DNA of 64,000 nt, from positions 1-64,000 of the forward strand of contig CAUJGJ010000213.1 of the NCBI GenBank assembly GCA_963170055.1, given 5' to 3'. The position numbers and the translations under genes were made by a program. Every line of letters starts with the position of its first letter. Position 1 is the first letter of the stretch. The stretch is from Halisarca cf. caerulea (taxonomy: Eukaryota; Porifera; Demospongiae; Chondrillida; Halisarcidae). A model generated the notes under the pieces. The model made no database searches and was not told where the DNA came from. It was given only the letters and a program-made list of their open reading frames with translations. Below, one piece after another: positions 1 through 10,712 of this stretch.

Positions 1-104
1 TTCCCAGTGGACACACATGACCTTTCTGAAGTGCTGTGGGCGTAATTGTGTAGTGTTGGATATGCTGGTGCTAATACCAATATTTGGCACTAGCACCACG
101 CACA
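1..104 (+). repeat. Reference monomer (class A) and its anatomy
   Basis: This monomer gives the numbering used elsewhere. Positions 1-20 read TTCCCAGTGG then ACACACATGA. Positions 21-40 are the main class-determining part: CCTTTCTGAA GTGCTGTGGG here, but AGTTTCTGAA, AGTTTCTTAA CTAC or AGTTCCTGAA in other classes. Positions 41-50 are usually CGTATTTGTG; this copy has the variant CGTAATTGTG, shared only with 1561, 1769, 5097 and 7593. Positions 51-60 vary between TAGTGTTGGA, TAATGTTGGA and TAAAGTTGGA. Positions 66-98 form an imperfect palindrome. A typical monomer has two CpG sites, at 41-42 and 99-100. GC content is about 46%. No half-monomer duplication is apparent, so 104 bp seems to be the basic unit and not a dimer. 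Confidence 0.95.
66..98 (-). other. Hairpin-forming dyad present in nearly every monomer (first copy shown)
   Basis: Bases 66-80 (TGGTGCTAATACCAA) and 84-98 (TTGGCACTAGCACCA) are inverted repeats around a 3-base loop, TAT. On the plus strand 13 of 15 positions pair by Watson-Crick rules, and A74:C90 and A76:C88 mismatch. On the minus strand the same two positions become G and U, so an RNA read from the minus strand would pair at all 15 positions with two G-U wobbles. The element recurs about 615 times with its spacing kept. Exceptions break one or two pairs: TGAAG at 66-70 in class G, TTGACAC in class I, and CTAGTACC, which leaves a wobble. The fold is read from sequence; formation in the cell is not shown. 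Confidence 0.8.
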
Positions 105-208
105 TTCCCAGTGGACACAAATGACCTTTCTGAAGTGCTGTGGGCGTATTTGTGTAGTGTTGGATATGCTGGTGCTCATACCAATATTTGGCACTAGCAC
201 CACGCACA

Positions 209-832
209 TTCCAAGTTGACAAACATGAAGTTTCTGAAGTGTTGTGGGCGTATTTGTGTAGTGTTGGATATGCTGGTGCTAATACCAATATTTGGCACTA
301 GCACCACGCACATTCCCAGTGGACACACATGAAGTTTCTTAACTACTGTGGGCGTATTTGTGTAATGTTGGATATGCTGGTGCTAATACCAATATTTGGC
401 ACTAGCACCACGCACATTCCCAGTGGACACACATGACCTTTCTGAAGTGCTGTGGGCGTATTTGTGTAGTGTTGGATATACTGGTGCTAATACTAATATT
501 TGGCACTAGCACCACGCACATTCCAAGTGGACAAACATGAAGTTTCTGAAGTGCTGTGGGCGTATTTGTGTAATGTTGGATATGCTGGTGCTAATACCAA
601 TATTTGGCACTAGCACCACGCACATTCCCAGTGGACACACATGACCTTTCTGAAGTGCTGTGGGCGTATTTGTGTAGTGTTGGATATGCTGGTGCTAATA
701 CCAATATTTGGCACTAGCACCACGCACATTCCGTGTGGACAAACATGAAGTTTCTGAAGTGCTGTGGGCGTATTTGTGTAGTGTTGGATATTCTGGTGCT
801 AATACCAATATTTGGCACTAGCACCACGCACA
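209..832 (+). repeat. Six-monomer cassette H'-C-A-H-A-L, copy 1 of 4
   Basis: Starts with the marker TTCCAAGTTGAC plus GTGTTG at 31-36 and ends with the class L start TTCCGTGTGG. The same six-monomer order is found at 1977-2600, 5305-5928 and 7801-8424. Copies at 1977 and 5305 share TTACCTAC in their C monomer; those at 209 and 7801 share TTAACTAC and the GGATATTCTGG form of L. The cassette is therefore present in two sub-lineages. Confidence 0.85.
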
Positions 833-1040
833 TTCCCAGTGGACACACATGACCTTTCTGAAGTGCTGTGGGCGTATTTGTGTAATGTTGGATATGCTGG
901 TGCTAATACCAATATTTGGCACTAGCACCACGTACATTCCCAGTGGACACACATGAAGTTTCTGAAGTGCTGTGGGCGTATTTGTGTAGTGTTGGATATG
1001 CTGGTGCTAATACCAATATTTGGCACTAGCACCACGCATA

Positions 1041-1976
1041 TTCCCAGTGGACACACATGACCTTTCTGAAGTGCTGTGGGCGTATTTGTGTAGTGTTGGA
1101 TATGCTGGTGCTAATACCAATATTTGGCACTAGCACCACGCACATTCCCAGTGGACAAACATGAAGTTTCTGAAGTGCTGTGGGCGTATTTGTGTAGTGT
1201 TGGATATGCTGGTGCTAATACCAATATTTGGCACTAGCACCACGCACATTCCCAGTGGACACACATGACCTTTCTGAAGTGCTGTGGGCGTATTTGTGTA
1301 GTGTTGGATATGCTGGTGCTAATACCAATATTTGACACTAGCACCACGCATATTCCCAGTGGACACACATGAAGTTTCTGAAGTGCTGTGGGCGTATTTG
1401 TGTAGTGTTGGATATGCTGGTGCTAATACCAATATTTGGCACTAGCACCACGCACATTCCCAGTGGACAAACATGAAGTTTCTGAAGTGCTGTGGGCGTA
1501 TTTGTGTAGTGTTGGATATGCTGGTGCTAATACCAATATTTGGCACTAGCACCACGCACATTCCCAGTGGACACACATGACCTTTCTGAAGTGCTGTGGG
1601 CGTAATTGTGTAGTGTTGGATATGCTGGTGCTAATACCAATATTTGGCACTAGCACCACGCACATTCCCAGTGGACACAAATGACCTTTCTGAAGTGCTG
1701 TGGGCGTATTTGTGTAGTGTTGGATATGCTGGTGCTCATACCAATATTTGGCACTAGCACCACGCACATTCCCAGTGGACACACATGACCTTTCTGAAGT
1801 GCTGTGGGCGTAATTGTGTAGTGTTGGATATGCTGGTGCTAATACCAATATTTGGCACTAGCACCACGCACATTCCCAGTGGACACACATGACCTTTCTG
1901 AAGTGCTGTGGGCGTATTTGTGTAGTGTTGGATATGCTGGTGCTAATACCAATATTTGGCACTAGCACCACGCACA
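1041..1976 (+). repeat. A/B-rich satellite stretch
   Basis: Nine monomers: A, B', A (TTGACAC), B, B', then four A copies. The ones at 1561 and 1769 carry CGTAATTGTG. The pair at 1561 and 1665 repeats the pair at 1 and 105 exactly in its markers, including the unusual ACACAAATG at 1675, so 1-208 and 1561-1768 are a further duplication (1560 bp, 15 monomers apart). No other feature is seen here. Confidence 0.8.
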
Positions 1977-3120
1977 TTCCAAGTTGACAAACATGAAGTT
2001 TCTGAAGTGTTGTGGGCGTATTTGTGTAGTGTTGGATATGCTGGTGCTAATACCAATATTTGGCACTAGCACCACGCACATTCCCAGTGGACACACATGA
2101 AGTTTCTTACCTACTGTGGGCGTATTTGTGTAATGTTGGATATGCTGGTGCTAATACCAATATTTGGCACTAGCACCACGCACATTCCCAGTGGACACAC
2201 ATGACCTTTCTGAAGTGCTGTGGGCGTATTTGTGTAGTGTTGGATATACTGGTGCTAATACTAATATTTGGCACTAGCACCACGCACATTCCAAGTGGAC
2301 AAACATGAAGTTTCTGAAGTGCTGTGGGCGTATTTGTGTAATGTTGGATATGCTGGTGCTAATACCAATATTTGGCACTAGCACCACGCACATTCCCAGT
2401 GGACACACATGACCTTTCTGAAGTGCTGTGGGCGTATTTGTGTAGTGTTGGATATGCTGGTGCTAATACCAATATTTGGCACTAGCACCACGCACATTCC
2501 GTGTGGACAAACATGAAGTTTCTGAAGTGCTGTGGGCGTATTTGTGTAGTGTTGGATATGCTGGTGCTAATACCAATATTTGGCACTAGCACCACGCACA
2601 TTCCCAGTTGACAAACATGAAGTTTCTGAAGTGTTGTGGGCGTATTTGTGTAGTGTTGGATATGCTGGTGCTAATACCAATATTTGGCACTAGCACCACG
2701 CACATTCCCAGTGGACACACATGAAGTTTCTTAACTACTGTGGGCGTATTTGTGTAATGTTGGATATGCTGGTGCTAATACCAATATTTGGCACTAGCAC
2801 CACGCACATTCCAAGTGGACACACATGAAGTTTCTGAAGTGCTGTGGGCGTATTTGTGTAATGTTGGATATGCTGGTGCTAATACCAATATTTGGCACTA
2901 GCACCACGCACATTCCCAGTGGAAACACATGACCTTTCTGAAGTGCTGTGGGCGTATTTGTGTAGTGTTGGATATGCTGGTGCTAATACCAATATTTGAC
3001 ACTAGCACCACGCACATTCCCAGTGGACAAACATGAAGTTTCTGAAGTGCTGTGGGCGTATTTGTGTAGTGTTTTATATGCTGGTGCTAATACCAATATT
3101 TGGCACTAGCACCACGCACA
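1769..3120 (+). repeat. Thirteen-monomer segment, copy 1 (paired with 5097-6448)
   Basis: Order is A (CGTAATTGTG), A, H', C (TTACCTAC), A, H, A, L, TTCCCAGTTGAC monomer, C, TTCCAAGTGG-ACACAC monomer, I, J. The same thirteen monomers with the same private variants recur 3328 bp (32 monomers) later. The match ends after J: the next monomer is TTCCAAGTGG-ACAAAC at 3121 but TTCCCAGTGG-ACACAC at 6449. It overlaps the left half of the 12-mer below, so at least two rounds of exchange took place here. Confidence 0.85.
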
Positions 3121-3744
3121 TTCCAAGTGGACAAACATGAAGTTTCTGAAGTGCTGTGGGCGTATTTCTGTAATGTTGGATATGCTGGTGCTAATACCAA
3201 TATTTGGCACTAGCACCACGCACATTCCCAGTGGACACACATGACCTTTCTGAAGTGCTGTGGGCGTATTTGTGTAGTGTTGGATATGCTGGTGCTAATA
3301 CCAATATTTGGCACTAGCACCACGCACATTCCGTGTGGACAAACATGAAGTTTCTGAAGTGCTGTGGGCGTATTTGTGTAGTGTTGGATATTCTGGTGCT
3401 AATACCAATATTTGGCACTAGCACCACGCACATTCCCAGTGGACACACATGACCTTTCTGAAGTGCTGTGGGCGTATTTGTGTAATGTTGGATATGCTGG
3501 TGCTAATACCAATATTTGGCACTAGCACCACGTACATTCCCAGTGGACACACATGAAGTTTCTGAAGTGCTGTGGGCGTATTTGTGTAGTGTTGGATATG
3601 CTGGTGCTAATACCAATATTTGGCACTAGCACCACGCATATTCCCAGTGGACAAACATGACCTTTCTGAAGTGCTGTGGGCGTATTTGTGTAGTGTTGGA
3701 TATGCTGGTGCTAATACCAATATTTGGCACTAGCACCACGCACA
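2497..3744 (+). repeat. 12-mer higher-order repeat, copy 1
   Basis: Order: L, TTCCCAGTTGAC monomer, C, TTCCAAGTGG-ACACAC, I, J, H (with TATTTCTG), A, L (TATTCTGG), A (TAATG), B, and an A monomer preceded by CGCATA and carrying ACAAACATGACC. The next 1248 bp repeat this order one for one. The unit is 12 x 104 bp with no length change. Confidence 0.9.
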
Positions 3745-4992
3745 TTCCGTGTGGACAAACATGAAGTTTCTGAAGTGCTGTGGGCGTATTTGTGTAGTGT
3801 TGGATATGCTGGTGCTAATACCAATATTTGGCACTAGCACCACGCACATTCCCAGTTGACAAACATGAAGTTTCTGAAGTGTTGTGGGCGTATTTGTGTA
3901 GTGTTGGATATGCTGGTGCTAATACCAATATTTGGCACTAGCACCACGCACATTCCCAGTGGACACACATGAAGTTTCTTAACTACTGTGGGCGTATTTG
4001 TGTAATGTTGGATATGCTGGTGCTAATACCAATATTTGGCACTAGCACCACGCACATTCCAAGTGGACACACATGAAGTTTCTGAAGTGCTGTGGGCGTA
4101 TTTGTGTAATGTTGGATATGCTGGTGCTAATACCAATATTTGGCACTAGCACCACGCACATTCCCAGTGGAAACACATGACCTTTCTGAAGTGCTGTGGG
4201 CGTATTTGTGTAGTGTTGGATATGCTGGTGCTAATACCAATATTTGACACTAGCACCACGCACATTCCCAGTGGACAAACATGAAGTTTCTGAAGTGCTG
4301 TGGGCGTATTTGTGTAGTGTTTTATATGCTGGTGCTAATACCAATATTTGGCACTAGCACCACGCACATTCCAAGTGGACAAACATGAAGTTTCTGAAGT
4401 GCTGTGGGCGTATTTCTGTAATGTTGGATATGCTGGTGCTAATACCAATATTTGGCACTAGCACCACGCACATTCCCAGTGGACACACATGACCTTTCTG
4501 AAGTGCTGTGGGCGTATTTGTGTAGTGTTGGATATGCTGGTGCTAATACCAATATTTGGCACTAGCACCACGCACATTCCGTGTGGACAAACATGAAGTT
4601 TCTGAAGTGCTGTGGGCGTATTTGTGTAGTGTTGGATATTCTGGTGCTAATACCAATATTTGGCACTAGCACCACGCACATTCCCAGTGGACACACATGA
4701 CCTTTCTGAAGTGCTGTGGGCGTATTTGTGTAATGTTGGATATGCTGGTGCTAATACCAATATTTGGCACTAGCACCACGTACATTCCCAGTGGACACAC
4801 ATGAAGTTTCTGAAGTGCTGTGGGCGTATTTGTGTAGTGTTGGATATGCTGGTGCTAATACCAATATTTGGCACTAGCACCACGCATATTCCCAGTGGAC
4901 AAACATGACCTTTCTGAAGTGCTGTGGGCGTATTTGTGTAGTGTTGGATATGCTGGTGCTAATACCAATATTTGGCACTAGCACCACGCACA
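3745..4992 (+). repeat. 12-mer higher-order repeat, copy 2
   Basis: Direct tandem copy of 2497-3744 at a 1248-bp offset. Rare markers are kept at matching places, including GTGTTTTATA, TATTTCTGTAATG and CGCATATTCC. The only difference seen by eye is near the copy start, where L at 3745 follows the altered A monomer. Very high identity implies recent duplication. Confidence 0.9.
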
Positions 4993-5824
4993 TTCCCAGT
5001 GGACAAACATGAAGTTTCTGAAGTGCTGTGGGCGTATTTGTGTAGTGTTGGATATGCTGGTGCTAATACCAATATTTGGCACTAGCACCACGCACATTCC
5101 CAGTGGACACACATGACCTTTCTGAAGTGCTGTGGGCGTAATTGTGTAGTGTTGGATATGCTGGTGCTAATACCAATATTTGGCACTAGCACCACGCACA
5201 TTCCCAGTGGACACACATGACCTTTCTGAAGTGCTGTGGGCGTATTTGTGTAGTGTTGGATATGCTGGTGCTAATACCAATATTTGGCACTAGCACCACG
5301 CACATTCCAAGTTGACAAAAATGAAGTTTCTGAAGTGTTGTGGGCGTATTTGTGTAGTGTTGGATATGCTGGTGCTAATACCAATATTTGGCACTAGCAC
5401 CACGCACATTCCCAGTGGACACACATGAAGTTTCTTACCTACTGTGGGCGTATTTGTGTAATGTTGGATATGCTGGTGCTAATACCAATATTTGGCACTA
5501 GCACCACGCACATTCCCAGTGGACACACATGACCTTTCTGAAGTGCTGTGGGCGTATTTGTGTAGTGTTGGATATACTGGTGCTAATACTAATATTTGGC
5601 ACTAGCACCACGCACATTCCAAGTGGACAAACATGAAGTTTCTGAAGTGCTGTGGGCGTATTTGTGTAATGTTGGATATGCTGGTGCTAATACCAATATT
5701 TGGCACTAGCACCACGCACATTCCCAGTGGACACACATGACCTTTCTGAAGTGCTGTGGGCGTATTTGTGTAGTGTTGGATATGCTGGTGCTAATACCAA
5801 TATTTGGCACTAGCACCACGCACA
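4993..5824 (+). repeat. Eight monomers between 12-mer copies
   Basis: Order: B', A (CGTAATTGTG), A, H', C (TTACCTAC), A, H, A. From 5097 on this is the start of the second copy of the 1769-3120 segment. The H' monomer at 5305 has a private ACAAAAATG. It separates the second full 12-mer from the half copy at 5825. Confidence 0.8.
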
Positions 5825-6448
5825 TTCCGTGTGGACAAACATGAAGTTTCTGAAGTGCTGTGGGCGTATTTGTGTAGTGTTGGATATGCTGGTGCTAATA
5901 CCAATATTTGGCACTAGCACCACGCACATTCCCAGTTGACAAACATGAAGTTTCTGAAGTGTTGTGGGCGTATTTGTGTAGTGTTGGATATGCTGGTGCT
6001 AATACCAATATTTGGCACTAGCACCACGCACATTCCCAGTGGACACACATGAAGTTTCTTAACTACTGTGGGCGTATTTGTGTAATGTTGGATATGCTGG
6101 TGCTAATACCAATATTTGGCACTAGCACCACGCACATTCCAAGTGGACACACATGAAGTTTCTGAAGTGCTGTGGGCGTATTTGTGTAATGTTGGATATG
6201 CTGGTGCTAATACCAATATTTGGCACTAGCACCACGCACATTCCCAGTGGAAACACATGACCTTTCTGAAGTGCTGTGGGCGTATTTGTGTAGTGTTGGA
6301 TATGCTGGTGCTAATACCAATATTTGACACTAGCACCACGCACATTCCCAGTGGACAAACATGAAGTTTCTGAAGTGCTGTGGGCGTATTTGTGTAGTGT
6401 TTTATATGCTGGTGCTAATACCAATATTTGGCACTAGCACCACGCACA
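5825..6448 (+). repeat. 12-mer higher-order repeat, partial copy 3 (six monomers)
   Basis: L, TTCCCAGTTGAC monomer, C, TTCCAAGTGG-ACACAC, I, J repeat the first half of the 12-mer, then the order breaks into a B monomer with GCTGAAGC. It also belongs to the thirteen-monomer copy 5097-6448. Confidence 0.85.
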
Positions 6449-7592
6449 TTCCCAGTGGACACACATGAAGTTTCTGAAGTGCTGTGGGCGTATTTGTGTA
6501 GTGTTGGATATGCTGAAGCTAATACCAATATTTGGCACTAGCACCACGCACATTCCCAGTGGACACACATGAAGTTTCTGAAGTGCTGTGGGCGTATTTG
6601 TGTAGTGTTGGATATACTGGTGCTAATACCAATATTTGGCACTAGCACCACGCACATTCCCAGTGGATACACATGACCTTTCTGAAGTGCTGTGGGCGTA
6701 TTTGTGTAGTGTTGGATATGCTGGTGCTAATACCAATATTTGGCACTAGCACCACGTACATTCCCAGTGGACACACATGAAGTTTCTGAAGTGCTGTGGG
6801 CGTATTTGTGTAGTGTTGGATATGCTGGTGCTAATACCAATATTTGGCACTAGCACCACGTACATTCCCAGTGGAAACACATGAAGTTTCTGAAGTGCTG
6901 TGGGCGTATTTGTGTAGTGTTGGATATGCTGGTGCTAATACCAATATTTGGCACTAGCACCACGCACATTCCCAGTGGACACACATGACCTTTCTGAAGT
7001 GCTGTGGGCGTATTTGTGTAGTGTTGGATATGCTGGTGCTAATACCAATATTTGGCACTAGCACCACGCACATTCCCAGTGGACAAACATGAAGTTTCTG
7101 AAGTGCTGTGGGCGTATTTGTGTAGTGTTGGATATGCTGGTGCTAATACCAATATTTGGCACTAGCACCACGCACATTCCCAGTGGACACACATGACCTT
7201 TCTGAAGTGCTGTGGGCGTATTTGTGTAATGTTGGATATGCTGGTTCTAATACCAATATTTGGCACTAGCACCACGTACATTCCCAGTGGACACACATGA
7301 AGTTTCTGAAGTGCTGTGGGCGTATTTGTGTAGTGTTGGATATGCTGGTGCTAATACCAATATTTGACACTAGCACCACGCATATTCCCAGTGGACACAC
7401 ATGACCTTTCTGAAGTGCTGTGGGCGTATTTGTGTAGTGTTGGATATGCTGGTGCTAATACCAATATTTGGCACTAGCACCACGCACATTCCCAGTGGAC
7501 AAACATGAAGTTTCTGAAGTGCTGTGGGCGTATTTGTGTAGTGTTGGATATGCTGGTGCTAATACCAATATTTGGCACTAGCACCACGCACA
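6449..7592 (+). repeat. Eleven A/B monomers without a clear higher-order unit
   Basis: Contains the first TGCTGAAGC variant in the window (monomer 6449), an A monomer with GGATACACATGACC (6657), an AAACAC monomer of class B type (6865), and the run A, B, A, B' leading into 7593. The tail resembles 833-1560 in marker use (TAATG followed by CGTACA, TTGACAC, CGCATA) but with fewer monomers. No other element is seen. Confidence 0.75.
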
Positions 7593-8632
7593 TTCCCAGT
7601 GGACACACATGACCTTTCTGAAGTGCTGTGGGCGTAATTGTGTAGTGTTGGATATGCTGGTGCTAATACCAATATTTGGCACTAGCACCACGCACATTCC
7701 CAGTGGACACACATGACCTTTCTGAAGTGCTGTGGGCGTATTTGTGTAGTGTTGGATATGCTGGTGCTCATACCAATATTTGGCACTAGCACCACGCACA
7801 TTCCAAGTTGACAAACATGAAGTTTCTGAAGTGTTGTGGGCGTATTTGTGTAGTGTTGGATATGCTGGTGCTAATACCAATATTTGGCACTAGCACCACG
7901 CACATTCCCAGTGGACACACATGAAGTTTCTTAACTACTGTGGGCGTATTTGTGTAATGTTGGATATGCTGGTGCTAATACCAATATTTGGCACTAGCAC
8001 CACGCACATTCCCAGTGGACACACATGACCTTTCTGAAGTGCTGTGGGCGTATTTGTGTAGTGTTGGATATACTGGTGCTAATACTAATATTTGGCACTA
8101 GCACCACGCACATTCCAAGTGGACAAACATGAAGTTTCTGAAGTGCTGTGGGCGTATTTGTGTAATGTTGGATATGCTGGTGCTAATACCAATATTTGGC
8201 ACTAGCACCACGCACATTCCCAGTGGACACACATGACCTTTCTGAAGTGCTGTGGGCGTATTTGTGTAGTGTTGGATATGCTGGTGCTAATACCAATATT
8301 TGGCACTAGCACCACGCACATTCCGTGTGGACAAACATGAAGTTTCTGAAGTGCTGTGGGCGTATTTGTGTAGTGTTGGATATTCTGGTGCTAATACCAA
8401 TATTTGGCACTAGCACCACGCACATTCCCAGTGGACACACATGACCTTTCTGAAGTGCTGTGGGTGTATTTGTGTAATGTTGGATATGCTGGTGCTAATA
8501 CCAATATTTGGCACTAGCACCACGTACATTCCCAGTGGACACACATGAAGTTTCTGAAGTGCTGTGGGCGTATTTGTGTAGTGTTGGATATGCTGGTGCT
8601 AATACCAATATTTGGCACTAGCACCACGCACA
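7593..8632 (+). repeat. Ten-monomer segment, copy 2 (of 1-1040)
   Basis: Same order and markers as 1-1040, 73 monomers away. Differences by eye: the second monomer has ACACACATG where copy 1 has ACACAAATG, and the ninth has GTGGGTGTATT. This is the last place where CGTAATTGTG, class L and the TTCCAAGTTGAC monomer occur. Confidence 0.85.
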
Positions 8633-9776
8633 TTCCCAGTGGACACACATGACCTTTCTGAAGTGCTGTGGACGTATTTGTGTAGTGTTGGATATGCTGA
8701 AGCTAATACCAATATTTGGCACTAGCACCACGCACATTCCCAGTGGACAAACATGAAGTTTCTGAAGTGCTGTGGGCGTATTTGTGTAGTGTTTTATATG
8801 CTGGTGCTAATACCAGTATTTGGCACTAGCACCACGCACATTCCAAGTGGACACACATGAAGTTTCTGAAGTGCTGTGGGCGTATTTGTGTAGTGTTGGA
8901 TATGCTGAAGCTAATACCAATATTTGGCACTAGCACCACGCACATTCCCAGTGGACACACATGAAGTTCCTGAAGTGCTGTGGGCGTATTTGTGTAGTGT
9001 TGGATATACTGGTGCTAATACCAATATTTGGCACTAGCACCACGCACATTCCCAGTGGATACACATGAAGTTTCTTAACTACTGTGGGCGTATTTGTGTA
9101 AAGTTGGATATGCTGGTGCTAATACCAATATTTGGCACTAGCACCACGCACATTCCTAGTAGACACACATGAAGTTTCTTAACTACTTTGGGCGTATTTG
9201 TGTAATGTTGGATATGCTGGTGCTAATACCAATATTTGGCACTAGCACCACGCACATTCCCAGTGGACACACATGACCTTTCTGAAGTGCTGTGGACGTA
9301 TTTGTGTAGTGTTGGATATGCTGGTGCTAATACCAATATTTGGCACTAGCACCACGCACATTCCCAGTAGACACACATGAAGTTTCTTAACTACTGTGGG
9401 CGTATTTGTGTAATGTTGGATATGCTGGTGCTAGTACCAATATTTGGCACTAGCACCACGTACATTCCCAGTGGACACACATGAAGTTTCTGAAGTGCTG
9501 TGGGCGTATTTGTGTAGTGTTGGATATGCTGGTGCTAATACCAATATTTGGCACTAGCACCACGCACATTCCCAGTGGACACACATGACCTTTCTGAAGT
9601 GCTGTGGGCGTATTTGTGTAGTGTTGGATATGCTGGTGCTAATACCAATATTTGGCACTAGCACCACGCACATTCCCAGTGGACACACATGACCTTTCTG
9701 AAGTGCTGTGGGCGTATTTGTGTAGTGTTGGATATGCTGGTGCTAATACCAATATTTGGCACTAGCACCACGCACA
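8633..9776 (+). repeat. First E-D-G-F cassette; start of right-hand domain
   Basis: Order: G, J (CCAGTATTTGG), TTCCAAGTGG-ACACAC with TGAAG, F, E, D, A (GGACG), C', B, A, A. Classes D, E, F and G appear here for the first time and then dominate to the right edge. Six monomers from 8737 recur at 11545-12168, 2808 bp (27 monomers) away. The C' monomer at 9361 has a private GCTAGTACC. Confidence 0.8.
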
Positions 9777-10712
9777 TTCCCAGTGGACACACATGAAGTT
9801 TCTAAACTACTGTGGGCGTATTTGTGTAATGTTGGATATGCTGGTGCTAATACCAATATTTGGCACTAGCACCACGTACATTCCCAGTGGACACACATGA
9901 AGTTTCTGAAGTGCTGTGGGCGTATTTGTGTAGTGTTGGATATGCTGGTGCTAATACCAATATTTGGCACTAGCACCACGCACATTCCAAGTGGACAAAC
10001 ATGAAGTTTCTGAAGTGCTGTGGGCGTATTTGTGTAGTGTTGGATATGCTGGTGCTAATACCAATATTTGGCACTAGCACCACGCACATTCCCAGTGGAA
10101 ACACATGAAGTTTCTTAACTACTGTGGGCGTATTTGTGTAATGTTGGATATGCTGGTGCTAATACCAATATTTGGCACTAGCACCACATACTTTCCCAGT
10201 GGACACACATGAAGTTTCTGAAGTGCTGTGGGCGTATTTGTGTAGTGTTGGATATGCTGGTGCTAATACCAATATTTGGCACTAGCACCACGCACATTCC
10301 CAGTGGACACACATGACCTTTCTGAAGTGCTGTGGGCGTATTTCTGTAGTGTTGGATATGCTGGTGCTAATACCAATATTTGGCACTAGCACCACGCACA
10401 TTCCCAGTGGACAAACATGAAGTTTCTGAAGTGCTGTGGGCGTATTTGTGTAGTGTTGGATATGCTGGTGCTAATACCAATATTTGGCACTAGCACCACG
10501 CACATTCCCAGTGGACACACATGACCTTTCTGAAGTGCTGTGGGCGTATTTGTGTAGTGTTGGATATGCTGGTGCTAATACCAATATTTGACACTAGCAC
10601 CACGCACATTCCCAGTGGACAAACATGAAGTTTCTGAAGTGCTGTGGGCGTATTTGTGTAGTGTTTTATATGCTGGTGCTAATACCAATATTTGGCACTA
10701 GCACCACGCACA
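9777..10712 (+). repeat. 9-mer higher-order repeat, copy 1
   Basis: Order: C, B, TTCCAAGTGG-ACAAAC with TAGTG, an AAACAC monomer of C type ending CACATACTTT, B, A (TATTTCTG), B', A (TTGACAC), J. It is followed directly by a second copy at a 936-bp offset. The first monomer here reads TTTCTAAACTAC, the second copy TTTCTTAACTAC. Confidence 0.88.

Larger units (their letters stand above)
1..1040 (+). repeat. Ten-monomer segment, copy 1 (paired with 7593-8632)
   Basis: Monomer order is A, A, H-like, C, A, H, A, L, A, B. The same order with the same private variants returns 7592 bp (73 monomers) downstream. Shared markers include CGTAATTGTG in the first monomer, GCTCATACC in the second, TTCCAAGTTGAC in the third, TACTAAT in the fifth and GGATATTCTGG in the eighth. 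The match stops at the next monomer (1041 is A, 8633 is G). The segment may extend left of the window. I infer a displaced duplication by unequal exchange. Confidence 0.85.

Noticed and set aside
66..98. tRNA, SINE or microRNA origin of the dyad
   Set aside because: No cloverleaf, no B-box-like GGTTCGA motif, no poly-A or terminator run, and the 15-bp stem is shorter than a typical microRNA precursor. The hairpin is reported only as a dyad.
1..104. Monomer as an old dimer of two 52-bp halves
   Set aside because: Positions 1-52 and 53-104 show no convincing alignment by eye.
1546..1848. 100-codon minus-strand open frame
   Set aside because: It lies wholly within three satellite monomers. Since 104 is not a multiple of 3, a frame passes through all three reading phases every 312 bases, and the peptide repeats the same segments in shifted form. 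No start context, homology or codon bias supports a gene.
7578..7880. 100-codon minus-strand open frame
   Set aside because: It lies in the duplicate of the 1-1040 segment and has the same repeat-derived peptide. It exists because of the segment duplication and not because of coding selection.
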